Source: Pectobacterium brasiliense (GTDB lineage Bacteria; Pseudomonadota; Gammaproteobacteria; Enterobacterales; Enterobacteriaceae). Taken from it: 64,000 bases of DNA. The stretch is from the NCBI RefSeq assembly GCF_016950255.1, contig NZ_JACGFN010000001.1, positions 806,001 to 870,000 of the forward strand. The letters are read 5' to 3'. The translations under genes and the position numbers were made by a program. Positions within the stretch are counted from its first letter, which is position 1. The number at the start of each line of letters is the position of its first letter. The notes beneath the pieces are model-generated. The model did not search any database, was not told the origin of the DNA, and worked only from the letters and a program-made list of their open reading frames with translations. This document shows positions 16,816-25,549 of the stretch, piece after piece.

Positions 16816-16957
16816 TATAGAAAGCGAATATCGACAATGCAATGCGCAAGATTCACCAAAATGGTCAGCTCGTCGCTGCTAATCTTGCGTAACAAAGCAG
16901 ACCACGTATCACATCAGTGACTTAACGCATTAGCGATGGGGTAAATAGGAAATTCAG

Positions 16958-17581
16958 TTACTCCTTCGCATACAAATACACTGAAGCTCGTGATACGCCG
17001 AGGTGCTGTGCGATGGTTTCCATGGATTTTTTGACTTCCAGCAGGCCGCTATCTTTCAGTTCCTGAAGCAGGATTTTTCTGTCCTGCGCTTTTAGCGCCC
17101 GTGGCGTGGTGGCAAGCCGGGCGGCGAAGTGATCGATGTGTTGTCTGATCGCCGCCGCACCGTTTGGTTCTAAATGCTCCGTTACGGAGTCCGACGCGAG
17201 CTGGGTGAACTGCGCCAGCGCATTTTGCATGCCGCGAAATAGCGTCATGTCGACGTTCAGGCACAGCGCGGCGACGTAGTCGCCTTCCGCATTTTTGATG
17301 CCGACCGAGGTGCTTTTTACCGGGCGTCCGTCTGCAAACTGGTTGGCGTAGTTCGCCAAAATATTGGGAAATTCGGGCGAGGCGATGCGGGCAAGACCCA
17401 GTTCCGTCGCGGGCGCGCCCACCTCCCTGCCGGAGAGGTTATTGTGAATGGAAAGTATCGCGTGTTCTGGGTTCTTCAGATCGTGCACAACCACTTCACA
17501 GAATGGCGCGAACGTTTCGCTCAGACCTTTGGCTATGGCATCTAACTGCGTCAGCAGCAGATCTTCTCCAGATGCAGACAT
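16958..17581 (-). CDS. YheO/DauR-type regulator (PAS-like sensor plus C-terminal HTH)
   Basis: A 207-residue protein with an N-terminal YheO-like PAS domain (about 15-125; FCEVVVHDL...ILSIHNNLSGREVG) and a C-terminal HTH_22 domain (KSMETIAQHLGVSRASVYLYAKE). Pseudomonas DauR controls D-arginine catabolic genes. The start at 17581 has AGAGGAAT upstream; a frame up to 17713 is open but without a ribosome site. Divergent from a three-gene hydroxyamino-acid operon, it is most likely that operon's ligand-responsive regulator. The ligand is unknown. Confidence 0.85.
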   Translation of the reverse strand: MSASGEDLLLTQLDAIAKGLSETFAPFCEVVVHDLKNPEHAILSIHNNLSGREVGAPATELGLARIASPEFPNILANYANQFADGRPVKSTSVGIKNAEGDYVAALCLNVDMTLFRGMQNALAQFTQLASDSVTEHLEPNGAAAIRQHIDHFAARLATTPRALKAQDRKILLQELKDSGLLEVKKSMETIAQHLGVSRASVYLYAKE

Positions 17582-17753
17582 ATTCCTCTCCAATTCCTCT
17601 ACCCATGCTTGCACAAGCGCGTTTTCTGGCGCTGAGTGTACTGTAAGTGCGCCCGATTGAGTACTGCGCCTTACCCCGTGGCACCGACTCATTCCGCCCC
17701 TTTTCAGCAACACACAATGAATCTTACGACAGACTAGATACTAAAAATAAATC

Positions 17754-17776
17754 AAATTAGACAATTTATCTAATTT
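17754..17776. promoter_or_regulatory. inverted repeat in the DauR-like/dehydratase divergent promoter
   Basis: AAATTAGA and TCTAATTT are perfectly inverted around a 7-bp spacer. It is the most symmetrical sequence in the 17582-17860 interval and about 85 bases from the operon's first start codon, so it is a candidate operator for the adjacent regulator. Confidence 0.4.
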
Positions 17777-17860
17777 TATATATTTTGTTTATAGGATATT
17801 TGACAGTATCGGAACCAACGACTCCGGTATTCATAATCACTAACATCGGATTATCCAACT

Positions 17861-18835
17861 ATGAGCGACTTACGCCTCCCCACTTACGACGATGTGGTAG
17901 CCGCAGCGGAACGTATTGATGGCTATGCCAATAAAACACCCGTGATGACATCGCGCACGGTCAATGACACATTCGGCGCAGAGGTTTTCTTCAAGTGTGA
18001 AAACCTCCAGCGCATGGGTGCATTTAAGTTTCGCGGCGCGATGAACGCACTATTGCAGTTCTCAAACGAGCAGAGAGCCGCTGGCGTCGTCACCTTCTCT
18101 TCCGGTAACCATGCACAGGCGATTGCACTGGCTGCCAAATTACTCGGCATTCCCGCAACGATTGTCATGCCGCACGATGCCCCTGCCGCAAAAGTCGCCG
18201 CAACGCGCGGCTACGGCGGAAACGTGGTGGAATACAACCGATATACCGAAGATCGTGAGCAGATCGGTAACGATCTGGCGAAAAAACATGGTCTGACGCT
18301 CATTCCCCCTTACGACCACCCGCATGTTATTGCCGGGCAAGGCACCGCAGCGAAAGAGTTGCTGGAAGAAACCGGTGAGTTGGACGCCCTGTTCGTCTGT
18401 CTGGGCGGCGGCGGATTGCTGGCGGGTTCTGCACTTTCTGCCCGCCAGCTATCACCGCATTGTAAAATTTATGGCGTCGAGCCTCTCGCGGGCAACGACG
18501 GGCAGCAATCTTTTCGCAGCGGTAACATCGTGCATATCGATACGCCCAACACCATCGCCGATGGTGCACAGACCCAGCATTTGGGCAACTATACCTTCCC
18601 TCTGATTCACCAAAACGTCGACGATATTCTGACCGTGACGGACGATGACCTGATTGACACGATGCGGTTTTACGCCGAGCGCATGAAGATCGTCGTTGAA
18701 CCAACGGGATGCCTCAGCTTTGCAGCGGCACGCAATCTCAGGGAATCGCTACGCGGCAAACGCGTCGGCATTATTATCAGCGGCGGGAACGTCGATATCA
18801 GCCGTTACGGCGCATTTCTGACCGGCAATGCCTAA
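17861..18835 (+). CDS. PLP-dependent hydroxyamino-acid dehydratase (threonine dehydratase/3-hydroxyaspartate dehydratase family)
   Basis: A 324-residue fold-type II PLP enzyme. Seen: the PLP lysine at about 56 in GAFKFRGAMNAL, SSGNHAQAIA, the glycine loop GGGGLLAG and a C-terminal serine/glycine segment (ISGGNVD). The family spans catabolic threonine dehydratase, serine racemase and hydroxyaspartate ammonia-lyases. The next two genes resemble the iminosuccinate reductase and the DSD1/aldolase-type enzyme of the beta-hydroxyaspartate cycle, so a 3-hydroxyaspartate dehydratase (BhcB-like) giving iminosuccinate or oxaloacetate is the favoured role. Threonine or serine as substrate is the alternative. 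Confidence 0.82.
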   Translation: MSDLRLPTYDDVVAAAERIDGYANKTPVMTSRTVNDTFGAEVFFKCENLQRMGAFKFRGAMNALLQFSNEQRAAGVVTFSSGNHAQAIALAAKLLGIPATIVMPHDAPAAKVAATRGYGGNVVEYNRYTEDREQIGNDLAKKHGLTLIPPYDHPHVIAGQGTAAKELLEETGELDALFVCLGGGGLLAGSALSARQLSPHCKIYGVEPLAGNDGQQSFRSGNIVHIDTPNTIADGAQTQHLGNYTFPLIHQNVDDILTVTDDDLIDTMRFYAERMKIVVEPTGCLSFAAARNLRESLRGKRVGIIISGGNVDISRYGAFLTGNA

Positions 18836-18844
18836 GGAAAAACG

Positions 18845-19783
18845 ATGATCTTTATTTCTGAAGCAGAATCGGCATCACTCATCAGCCATGAGCTGGCTTA
18901 TGACGCCGTTCGTGAAGCCTTACTCGCCGCCAGCGAACCGGAAGCGCGCAGTTTTCCGGTGGTGCACGGGCAAGGCTCCGATCCGGTCAACACCTTCAGT
19001 ATCAAAGCATCCGCCACAAGTGAACTGGCGGGGTTAAAAGTCGGCTCGTTCTGGCCGGGGAATCCCGCTAACGGGCTGCCCCGTCATAATTCGCTCATTC
19101 TGCTGTTCGATCAGCAAATCGGGAAAATAGCGGTCGCGATTGAAGCCGGAAAGGTGAATGCCTTTCGTACCGCCGCTGCCAACGCCGTTGCCGCCGATTT
19201 GCTGGCAAGACCCGATGCCTCGGTTCTCGCCGTGTTCGGAACCGGTCATCAGGCCCGCTATGAATGCGCCGCGCTGGCAAGAATACGGCCAATCCGTACC
19301 CTGCTGATTGTCGGGCGCGATAGCAGCAAATCCGCAGAGATGGCGCAAGAATTCAAAGCAGCCGGACTGGATGCGCACGTCAGCGATGCCGAAAGCGCGT
19401 GTCGTGCGGCGGATATCATCGTGACCGCAACGCCATCACGCACGCCACTGTTTAACGCCGAGTGGGTTAATGCCGGAACGCACGTTGTCAGCATGGGATC
19501 GGATGCCGTCGGCAAGCAGGAACTGCCGCCAGAGCTGTTTACCGCAGGCCGCCTGTTTTGCGATCTACCTTCCCAGTCCCGAATGATTGGTGACTTCCAA
19601 CATGCGCCAGCCCATGTGACGCTGACGGCTATCGGCGATGTGATTAGCGCAAGCGCAACAGGACGACAAACGCCGGACGATATCACCGTGTTTGACAGCT
19701 CCGGTTTGTCCATCCAGGACTTATATATCGGCCAACGCATTCTTGCCGCCTGGCAGCAGGCTAAACAAAATGAAGGTGAATAA
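18845..19783 (+). CDS. ornithine cyclodeaminase/mu-crystallin family NAD(P)-dependent reductase, BhcD-like
   Basis: A 312-residue member of the OCD/mu-crystallin family with a Rossmann domain (VLAVFGTGHQARYECAAL at about 123) and the paired dimerisation domain (GLKVGSFWPGNPANGLPRHNSLI). The family includes ornithine cyclodeaminase, alanine dehydrogenase, ketimine reductases and iminosuccinate reductase. Between a hydroxyamino-acid dehydratase and a DSD1-like enzyme, iminosuccinate reductase (forming aspartate) is most plausible. It begins ten bases after the previous gene and its TAA overlaps the next ATG by one base. Confidence 0.82.
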   Translation: MIFISEAESASLISHELAYDAVREALLAASEPEARSFPVVHGQGSDPVNTFSIKASATSELAGLKVGSFWPGNPANGLPRHNSLILLFDQQIGKIAVAIEAGKVNAFRTAAANAVAADLLARPDASVLAVFGTGHQARYECAALARIRPIRTLLIVGRDSSKSAEMAQEFKAAGLDAHVSDAESACRAADIIVTATPSRTPLFNAEWVNAGTHVVSMGSDAVGKQELPPELFTAGRLFCDLPSQSRMIGDFQHAPAHVTLTAIGDVISASATGRQTPDDITVFDSSGLSIQDLYIGQRILAAWQQAKQNEGE

Positions 19784-20925
19784 TGAACAATATTGAATGG
19801 CTTAACGCGTTGGAAACGCCCTTTTTGCTGATTGATGAGTTCCGCTTTCGACGCAACATCGACAGGCTTTATCAGCGTACGGAGAAATTAGGCAGCCAGA
19901 TCCGGCCGCATCTCAAAACGCTACGCTCGATTGAAGCCGGTCGCTATCTGCTCAAAGACGCGGCGTCGCCCGCGACGGTTTCGACGTTGGCAGAAGCGGA
20001 AGCCTTTGCCGCCGCGGGTTACACCAACCTGCTCTACGCCGTAGGGATCGTCCCGCACAAGCTGCCGCGTATCGCCAACTTAATCCGCAAAGGCGTGGAT
20101 ATTCATATTCTGCTGGATAGCCCAGAACAGGCGCGCGCGGTGACGGTTTATGCACGCGCCAATGGCGTGACGTTTTCGGTCTTTATTGAGATCGACTGTG
20201 ACGGGCATCGCGGTGGCATTCCACCGGAAAGCGACGCATTACTTAAGCTGGCACAACAGATCGACGGCAACGGCGCGACGCTCACCGGCCTGCTGGCACA
20301 CGCGGGAGAATCGTACGCCTGCCGTACGGACGAGGCGATCAGAGCGGCTGCGCGCGCCGAGTGCAAAGCCATCAATACCGCCGGACAGAGAGTGCGCGCG
20401 CTGGGAATTGCCTGCCCCGTGCTCAGCGTCGGTGCCACGCCGACGGCGCACTTTGCCGAGGATTTAACAGGTATTACCGAAGTCAGAGCGGGCGTTTTCA
20501 CCACGTTCGATCTGGTGATGAAAAATGTCGGGGTCTGTTCGCTGGATGATATCGCACTGTCGGTCGTCAGTACCGTGATTGGGCACAATCGCGAAAAAGA
20601 CTGGGTGTTTATAGACGCAGGCTGGATGGCACTTTCCCGCGATCGCGGTACGGCCTCTCAGGCAAAAGATTACGGTTACGGGCTGGTTTGCGATCTGCAT
20701 GGCAGCCCTTACCACGACCTCTGCGTGACGATCACCAATCAGGAACACGGCATCATCGCGCTACCCGCCGACAGTGGACTTTCGATCGATAATTTTCCCG
20801 TCGGCACGCGGTTGCGGATATTGCCTAATCACGCCTGTGCGACGGCCGCGATGCACCAGCACTATCAGGTGCTGAAATCACACAAGCACGAGCAGGAAAC
20901 CTGGCAGCGCATTACCGGATGGTGA
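19783..20925 (+). CDS. alanine racemase-like fold enzyme, D-serine/D-3-hydroxyaspartate dehydratase or hydroxyaspartate aldolase type
   Basis: A 380-residue fold-type III PLP enzyme with the D-threonine aldolase/DSD1 arrangement: PLP lysine at about 45 in RPHLKT, barrel motifs (IDCDGHRGG, LLAHAGESY), and a C-terminal metal site HAC at about 350-352. The His-x-Cys pair is the zinc site of eukaryotic-type D-serine and D-threo-3-hydroxyaspartate dehydratases; D-threonine aldolases have His-x-Asp. Thus elimination rather than retro-aldol chemistry is slightly favoured, though BhcC-type aldolase activity fits the operon. Translationally coupled to the preceding reductase gene. Confidence 0.82.
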   Translation: MNNIEWLNALETPFLLIDEFRFRRNIDRLYQRTEKLGSQIRPHLKTLRSIEAGRYLLKDAASPATVSTLAEAEAFAAAGYTNLLYAVGIVPHKLPRIANLIRKGVDIHILLDSPEQARAVTVYARANGVTFSVFIEIDCDGHRGGIPPESDALLKLAQQIDGNGATLTGLLAHAGESYACRTDEAIRAAARAECKAINTAGQRVRALGIACPVLSVGATPTAHFAEDLTGITEVRAGVFTTFDLVMKNVGVCSLDDIALSVVSTVIGHNREKDWVFIDAGWMALSRDRGTASQAKDYGYGLVCDLHGSPYHDLCVTITNQEHGIIALPADSGLSIDNFPVGTRLRILPNHACATAAMHQHYQVLKSHKHEQETWQRITGW

Positions 20926-20982
20926 TGCTCGGCTGACCGTAATCGGCCACGCCGCCCGATCTGAACGCGTCGGGCGGTCATT

Positions 20983-21546
20983 TCAGGTTTCATCTGGCAC
21001 TGAATTTGTCTCTTTCGGCGCAGCACGCCCAGAGTGGTTCTCCAGCCCTAGCAGTAGTGCAGCGAGATTAGCATCAAGCACAGCCAGCACATCGGCAGGC
21101 AGTACAGAGAGCACCTGACGCTCGTTCTCAATATGTGCCTCAACGGCACGATTAATCAGTTCAAGCCCTGTGCCAGTGAGTTGCACAAGCGTACTGCGCG
21201 CATCTTGTGCGTTCTGCACTCGTTCGATAAATCCTCGGGTTTCAAGGCGCTTGAGTCGGTGAGTCATGGTACCCGACGTCACCATCAGCGCGGAGAACAG
21301 TTCCGTCGGGCTAAGGCAATGTGGCGCACCAGCACGCCGCAGCGTAGCCAGCATATCAAACTCCCAACTGCTCAGTTCAAATCGAGAGAAACAGGCTTCC
21401 AGACGCAGTTCGATGAACGCGGCACATCGTCTGAGGCGTCCAATCGGTCCCATGGGGCTGGCATCCAGATCGGGCCGTTCGCGCCGCCACTGTTCAAGGA
21501 TGGCATCTACCGCGTCGTATTCGCGTTCGCTGGTTTGATTTTTCAT
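20983..21546 (-). CDS. MarR-family transcriptional regulator
   Basis: A 187-residue MarR protein. Seen: winged-helix core LSPTELFSALMVTSGTMTHRLKRLETRGFIERV, followed by the wing DARSTLVQLT, with dimerisation helices either side. It is divergent from an EamA-family exporter 63 bases away, and that interval has two copies of a CTTGA-centred palindrome. Repression of itself and the exporter, relieved by a small effector, is the expected mode. The effector is unknown. Confidence 0.9.
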   Translation of the reverse strand: MKNQTSEREYDAVDAILEQWRRERPDLDASPMGPIGRLRRCAAFIELRLEACFSRFELSSWEFDMLATLRRAGAPHCLSPTELFSALMVTSGTMTHRLKRLETRGFIERVQNAQDARSTLVQLTGTGLELINRAVEAHIENERQVLSVLPADVLAVLDANLAALLLGLENHSGRAAPKETNSVPDET

Positions 21547-21548
21547 TT

Positions 21549-21564
21549 ATCTTGACTTCAAGGT
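21549..21564. promoter_or_regulatory. MarR-type operator, copy 1
   Basis: ATCTTGACTTCAAGGT contains the inverted CTTGA-CT-TCAAG. It abuts the MarR gene start and recurs at 21587 with the same flanks. Confidence 0.6.
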
Positions 21565-21586
21565 AATTAATCAACACTATCATGAT

Positions 21587-21602
21587 ATCTTGAATTGAAG
21601 GT
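21587..21602. promoter_or_regulatory. MarR-type operator, copy 2
   Basis: ATCTTGAATTGAAGGT agrees with copy 1 at 13 of 16 positions and lies 38 bp from it. It overlaps the exporter's ribosome site GAAGG, so binding would block both transcription and early elongation of that gene. Confidence 0.6.
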
Positions 21603-21608
21603 AAAGTC

Positions 21609-22481
21609 ATGAACACTACACCCTCACCACACTATTGGCGTGACGTCCTACTCACAGCGCTGGCCCCCGCGATTTGGGGGTCGACCTACATCGTGACATC
21701 AGAAATCCTGCCGCCAGACCGCCCCTTTACGGCGGCGCTTATCCGCGTACTGCCTGCGGGGCTGCTGCTGCTCTTATTCACGCGCCGCTTCCCCGCCCGC
21801 CGAGACTGGTGGCGCGTGCTCGTGCTCAGCGCCCTGAATATCGGCGTCTTTCAAGCGCTGCTGTTTGTCGCGGCTTATCGTTTGCCTGGCGGACTGGCAG
21901 CAGTCCTTGGCGCGATCCAACCGCTGCTGGTGATGGTGTTGGTTTGGGCAGTGGATCATCGTGCGCCCAGACTGGCGACGCTGTGGTCGGCGATCGTCGG
22001 TGTGGCGGGCATGGCTATTTTGCTGCTGTCGCCGCAGACAACATTTGAGCCCGTAGGCATTGCCGCCGCGCTGCTGGGAGCGGTATGTATGGCGACCGGA
22101 GTCTGGTTAACACGTCGCTGGAAACTTGACTTGCCCGTACTGCCGCTTACCGGCTGGCAACTCTTCCTCGGCGGATTGATGCTGGCACCCGTTGCATGGC
22201 AGGCCGATGCGCCTCTGCCTACGTTGACTCTGCCGCAGTGGGCGGCCTATTCCTATCTCTGTCTTGCGGGTGCCGTGCTCGCTTATGGTCTCTGGTTTCG
22301 TGGCGTATCTCGCCTCCCGACAGTTGCCGTTGCCTCATTGGGGTTGCTGAGTCCGCTGACCGCCGTGGTGCTGGGCTGGGTATTGCTTTCACAGTCGATG
22401 ACCGGTACGGCATTTCTGGGTTTGGCCATCGTATTAGCCAGTGTCTTCGCCGTGCAATGGACGACGGCGCGAGGTAAGTAA
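21609..22481 (+). CDS. EamA/DMT-superfamily transporter
   Basis: A 290-residue inner-membrane protein with ten hydrophobic helices in two EamA repeats (first from about residue 12, APAIWGSTYIVTSEILPP; second from about 150). Such proteins export amino acids, purines, metabolites or drugs. It starts seven bases after a MarR-type operator and is divergent from the MarR gene, pointing to induced export. The substrate cannot be told. Confidence 0.9.
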   Translation: MNTTPSPHYWRDVLLTALAPAIWGSTYIVTSEILPPDRPFTAALIRVLPAGLLLLLFTRRFPARRDWWRVLVLSALNIGVFQALLFVAAYRLPGGLAAVLGAIQPLLVMVLVWAVDHRAPRLATLWSAIVGVAGMAILLLSPQTTFEPVGIAAALLGAVCMATGVWLTRRWKLDLPVLPLTGWQLFLGGLMLAPVAWQADAPLPTLTLPQWAAYSYLCLAGAVLAYGLWFRGVSRLPTVAVASLGLLSPLTAVVLGWVLLSQSMTGTAFLGLAIVLASVFAVQWTTARGK

Positions 22482-22544
22482 TCAGCTAAGAGCTGCTGAT
22501 GGCGAGCGTTGTTGGCGGGGAAAGATGAAAAGGAAGACGTTAAA

Positions 22545-22571
22545 ACGGCGGCGTTATGATAACGCCGCCGT
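22545..22571. terminator. strong hairpin after narI, bidirectional terminator
   Basis: A 13-bp perfect stem (ACGGCGGCGTTAT and its complement) around a single central base, 12 bases beyond the narI stop. Short T-runs flank it on both strands, suiting termination of narGHJI and of the convergent exporter gene. Confidence 0.7.
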
Positions 22572-22582
22572 GTTTATCATAC

Positions 22583-23272
22583 TTAGCGACGGTTACGTAC
22601 TAACTGGTAGCGACGCGTCAGGTACTCGACCGGTGCGCTCCAGATGTGAACCAGACGGCAGAACGGGAACAGAACAAACAGCGTCAGCCCCAGCACGATG
22701 TGCAGCTTGAAGATCAGCGCGACACCCGCCAAATGCTCAGACGCCCCGCCCTGGAAGAACGCTACGCTTTGCGCCCACCCGACCAGTTTCAGCATTTCGC
22801 TGCCGTCCATATGCTGTGCAGAGAACGGAATGGTCAGCAGCCCTAAACCAGCCTGAATCACCAGCAGAGACAGAATGAGAATATCGCCAACGCTGGACGT
22901 GGCACGAATACGCGGGTTGGTCAGACGGCGTTTTAGCAACAGCACACCACCGACAAACGTCAGCAGGCCTGCCGCACCACCGCCGAACATCGCCATTTTC
23001 TGTTTTACATCCATTGGCAGAAAAGCTTCGTACATCCAGTGCGGCGTCAGCATACCGAGGAAGTGCCCGGCAAATACGCCCAGAATCCCCAAATGGAACA
23101 GGTTAGAAGCCAGACGCATCCCTTTCTTATCCAGCATTTGGCTCGAACCGGCACGCCAGCTGTACTGACCGTAGTCATAACGCAGCCAGCTGCCAATCAG
23201 GAAAATAGCCATCGCTAGGTAAGGATAGATATCAAAAAAGAACACATTGAAATAGTTCGTGATTGCACTCAT
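22583..23272 (-). CDS. narI: respiratory nitrate reductase A, gamma subunit (cytochrome b)
   Basis: A 229-residue membrane cytochrome with five transmembrane helices carrying two haems b; it oxidises quinol and passes electrons to NarH. Histidines in the expected helices ([41 protein letters not shown]) are present. E. coli NarI has 225 residues. Its start overlaps the narJ stop by one base. Confidence 0.97.
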   Translation of the reverse strand: MSAITNYFNVFFFDIYPYLAMAIFLIGSWLRYDYGQYSWRAGSSQMLDKKGMRLASNLFHLGILGVFAGHFLGMLTPHWMYEAFLPMDVKQKMAMFGGGAAGLLTFVGGVLLLKRRLTNPRIRATSSVGDILILSLLVIQAGLGLLTIPFSAQHMDGSEMLKLVGWAQSVAFFQGGASEHLAGVALIFKLHIVLGLTLFVLFPFCRLVHIWSAPVEYLTRRYQLVRNRR

Positions 23273-23991
23273 TAGCGTTGCCCTCCCGCCGATGTAGCGT
23301 CAAGATTCAGATATTGCGGCACCACCGCGCCAGCGAAGCGGCGTTGGTGTTGCGTTTGTTGGGCCGATGCGCAGCCTTCTTCGCCGAGGAACTTAACCTG
23401 TTCCTCTTCCCACACGGCATCCAGCGCCTGCGGCGTGTCGTCGCGTGCTTCGTCAGCGACCTGATGTGTGACATCGTCACTTTTCAGATCACTGCCGGAT
23501 AACGCCAACAGCAGATCGAACAGCACGGCATAGATGCTGTCACGCTGCTGCAAACGCGCACCAATCAACGCCAGAATCGGCGCGATGTCGAGTAAACCCG
23601 CGCGCCCCTGCGCGGGTTCCAGACGAGAAAGGTACTCAAGATACAGCGGCAGGTAGTCCGGCAGTTCACGGCAATCCAGTGCCAAACCGGCATCCTGATA
23701 TTGCTGCATGAGATCGACCATCGCCTGACCGCGGTCACGAGACTCACCGTGAACGTGTTCGAACAGCAGAAGCGAGGTCGCGCGACCGCGGTCAAACAGG
23801 CCGCTATACTCCGCCTGTTTGTCCAACAGATCCTGCGCGCACAACGTATTGATGAACTGCATGAGCTGATGACTCTCACGCAGCGGTAAAGCATCAGCCT
23901 GCTCTACCGCTTCGATCAACTCAGCCCGGTTTTCCCACAGCTCGCTGTCGGGATAGTCCAGCAGGCGGGCAATAATCCGCAGGCTAATCAT
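23272..23991 (-). CDS. narJ: nitrate reductase molybdenum cofactor assembly chaperone
   Basis: A 239-residue TorD/NarJ-type chaperone (E. coli 236) that binds the NarG N-terminus and holds NarGH in the cytoplasm until cofactor insertion and membrane docking. Seen: [16 protein letters not shown] at the start, and [19 protein letters not shown] in the centre. It overlaps narH by eight bases. Confidence 0.96.
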   Translation of the reverse strand: MISLRIIARLLDYPDSELWENRAELIEAVEQADALPLRESHQLMQFINTLCAQDLLDKQAEYSGLFDRGRATSLLLFEHVHGESRDRGQAMVDLMQQYQDAGLALDCRELPDYLPLYLEYLSRLEPAQGRAGLLDIAPILALIGARLQQRDSIYAVLFDLLLALSGSDLKSDDVTHQVADEARDDTPQALDAVWEEEQVKFLGEEGCASAQQTQHQRRFAGAVVPQYLNLDATSAGGQR

Positions 23992-25549
23992 GGTTCGTCT
24001 CCCGCATGATTTTGCTGTTCATGTCGCGCGTTTTGTTACTGACATCAATGGCATCGATACGCTTGCTGTTGAACAGGTTGAATTTGGTATCACTACCGTG
24101 GCAACCATCGCCAAAGCTGAAACCGCAGCCTTTGCTTTCCGGGAAGGCTTCACGCGCCAGTTCACGATGGCTTGATGGAATCACGAAACGATCTTCGTAG
24201 TTCGCAATCGCCAGATAGCGGTACATTTCCTGCGCCTGTGCTTCGGTCAGCCCAACCTGCTCCAGCGCGCTGGTATCGATTTTGCCTTCTACGGTTTCTG
24301 CACGTTTGTAATGACGCATCGCCAGCATACGTTTCAGCGCCAGCAATACCGGTTCGGTATCCCCTGCGGTCAGCAGGTTCGCCAGATATTGCACTGGAAT
24401 ACGCAGACTTTCGACGTCCGGCAGTACGCCGGTGTGCGCCAATTGACCGGCATCCGCAGCAGACTGAATCGGTGACAACGGCGGCACGTACCAGACCATC
24501 GGCAGCGTGCGGTATTCTGGGTGCAGCGGCAGCGCCAGCTTCCAGTCCATCGCCATTTTGTATACCGGCGACTGCTGTGCCGCTTCAATGACGCTGTTTG
24601 GAATGCCGTCTTTCAGCGCTTGTTCAATGACTTTCGGGTCGTGCGGGTCAAGGAACACATCCAGTTGGCTCTGGTACAGATCTTTCTCGTTTTCCACAGA
24701 GGCCGCTTGCTCGATGCGGTCAGCATCATAGAGCAGCACGCCCAGATAGCGGATACGTCCAACGCAGGTTTCTGAGCAGAGCGTCGGTTGACCACTTTCG
24801 ATACGCGGGTAGCAGAAAATACATTTTTCTGATTTGCCGCTCTTCCAGTTGAAGTAGATTTTCTTGTACGGGCAACCGGTCAGGCACATACGCCAGCCGC
24901 GGCATTTGTCCTGATCGATCAGAACGATACCGTCTTCGCCACGTTTGTAGATCGCGCCGCTCGGACAGGTCGCCACACACGCCGGGTTCAGGCAGTGTTC
25001 GCACAGACGCGGCAGATACATCATGAACGTGTTTTCGAACTGGCCGTACATCTCTTTCTGCATATGCTCAAAGTTCTTATCTTTGGAGCGCACGCTGAAT
25101 TCACCACCCAGATCGTCTTCCCAGTTCGGGCCGTTCTCGATTTTCTTCATCCGCTGACCGGTAATCAGTGAGCGCGGACGCGCGACAGGCTGATGCTTGC
25201 CTTCCGGCGCTTTACGCAGGTTCTGATAGTCGTAGTCGAACGGCTCATAGTAGTCGTCAATTTCCGGCACATCCGGGTTAGCGAAGATTTTGGACAGCAC
25301 GCTGATGCGGTTACCCATACGCGGTTCGAGCTTACCGCTGATTTTACGGATCCAGCCGCCCTTCCATTTTTCCTGATCTTCCCAGGCATGGGGATAACCC
25401 ACGCCCGGTTTGGTTTCGACGTTGTTGAACCAGGCGTATTCCATCCCTTCACGGCTGGTCCAGACGTTTTTACAGCTGACGGAGCAGGTGTGACAGCCGA
25501 TGCATTTGTCCAGATTCAGCACCATGCCCACTTGTGAACGAATTTTCAT
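23984..25549 (-). CDS. narH: respiratory nitrate reductase A, beta subunit (iron-sulfur)
   Basis: A 521-residue electron-transfer subunit. Four cysteine clusters are visible: CIGCHTCSVSC at residue 16, CEHCLNPACVATCPSG about 183, CRGWRMCLTGCPYKK (with Trp replacing one Cys, as in E. coli, giving the 3Fe-4S centre) and CIFCYPRIESGQPTLCSETC. It wires NarI haems to the NarG cluster. TGATG overlap with narG. Confidence 0.97.
   Translation of the reverse strand: MKIRSQVGMVLNLDKCIGCHTCSVSCKNVWTSREGMEYAWFNNVETKPGVGYPHAWEDQEKWKGGWIRKISGKLEPRMGNRISVLSKIFANPDVPEIDDYYEPFDYDYQNLRKAPEGKHQPVARPRSLITGQRMKKIENGPNWEDDLGGEFSVRSKDKNFEHMQKEMYGQFENTFMMYLPRLCEHCLNPACVATCPSGAIYKRGEDGIVLIDQDKCRGWRMCLTGCPYKKIYFNWKSGKSEKCIFCYPRIESGQPTLCSETCVGRIRYLGVLLYDADRIEQAASVENEKDLYQSQLDVFLDPHDPKVIEQALKDGIPNSVIEAAQQSPVYKMAMDWKLALPLHPEYRTLPMVWYVPPLSPIQSAADAGQLAHTGVLPDVESLRIPVQYLANLLTAGDTEPVLLALKRMLAMRHYKRAETVEGKIDTSALEQVGLTEAQAQEMYRYLAIANYEDRFVIPSSHRELAREAFPESKGCGFSFGDGCHGSDTKFNLFNSKRIDAIDVSNKTRDMNSKIMRETNHD

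Noticed and set aside
16785..16895. N-terminal extension of umuD
   Set aside because: The extension contains the LexA box and has no similarity to UmuD; the start at 16784 aligns active-site numbering with E. coli.
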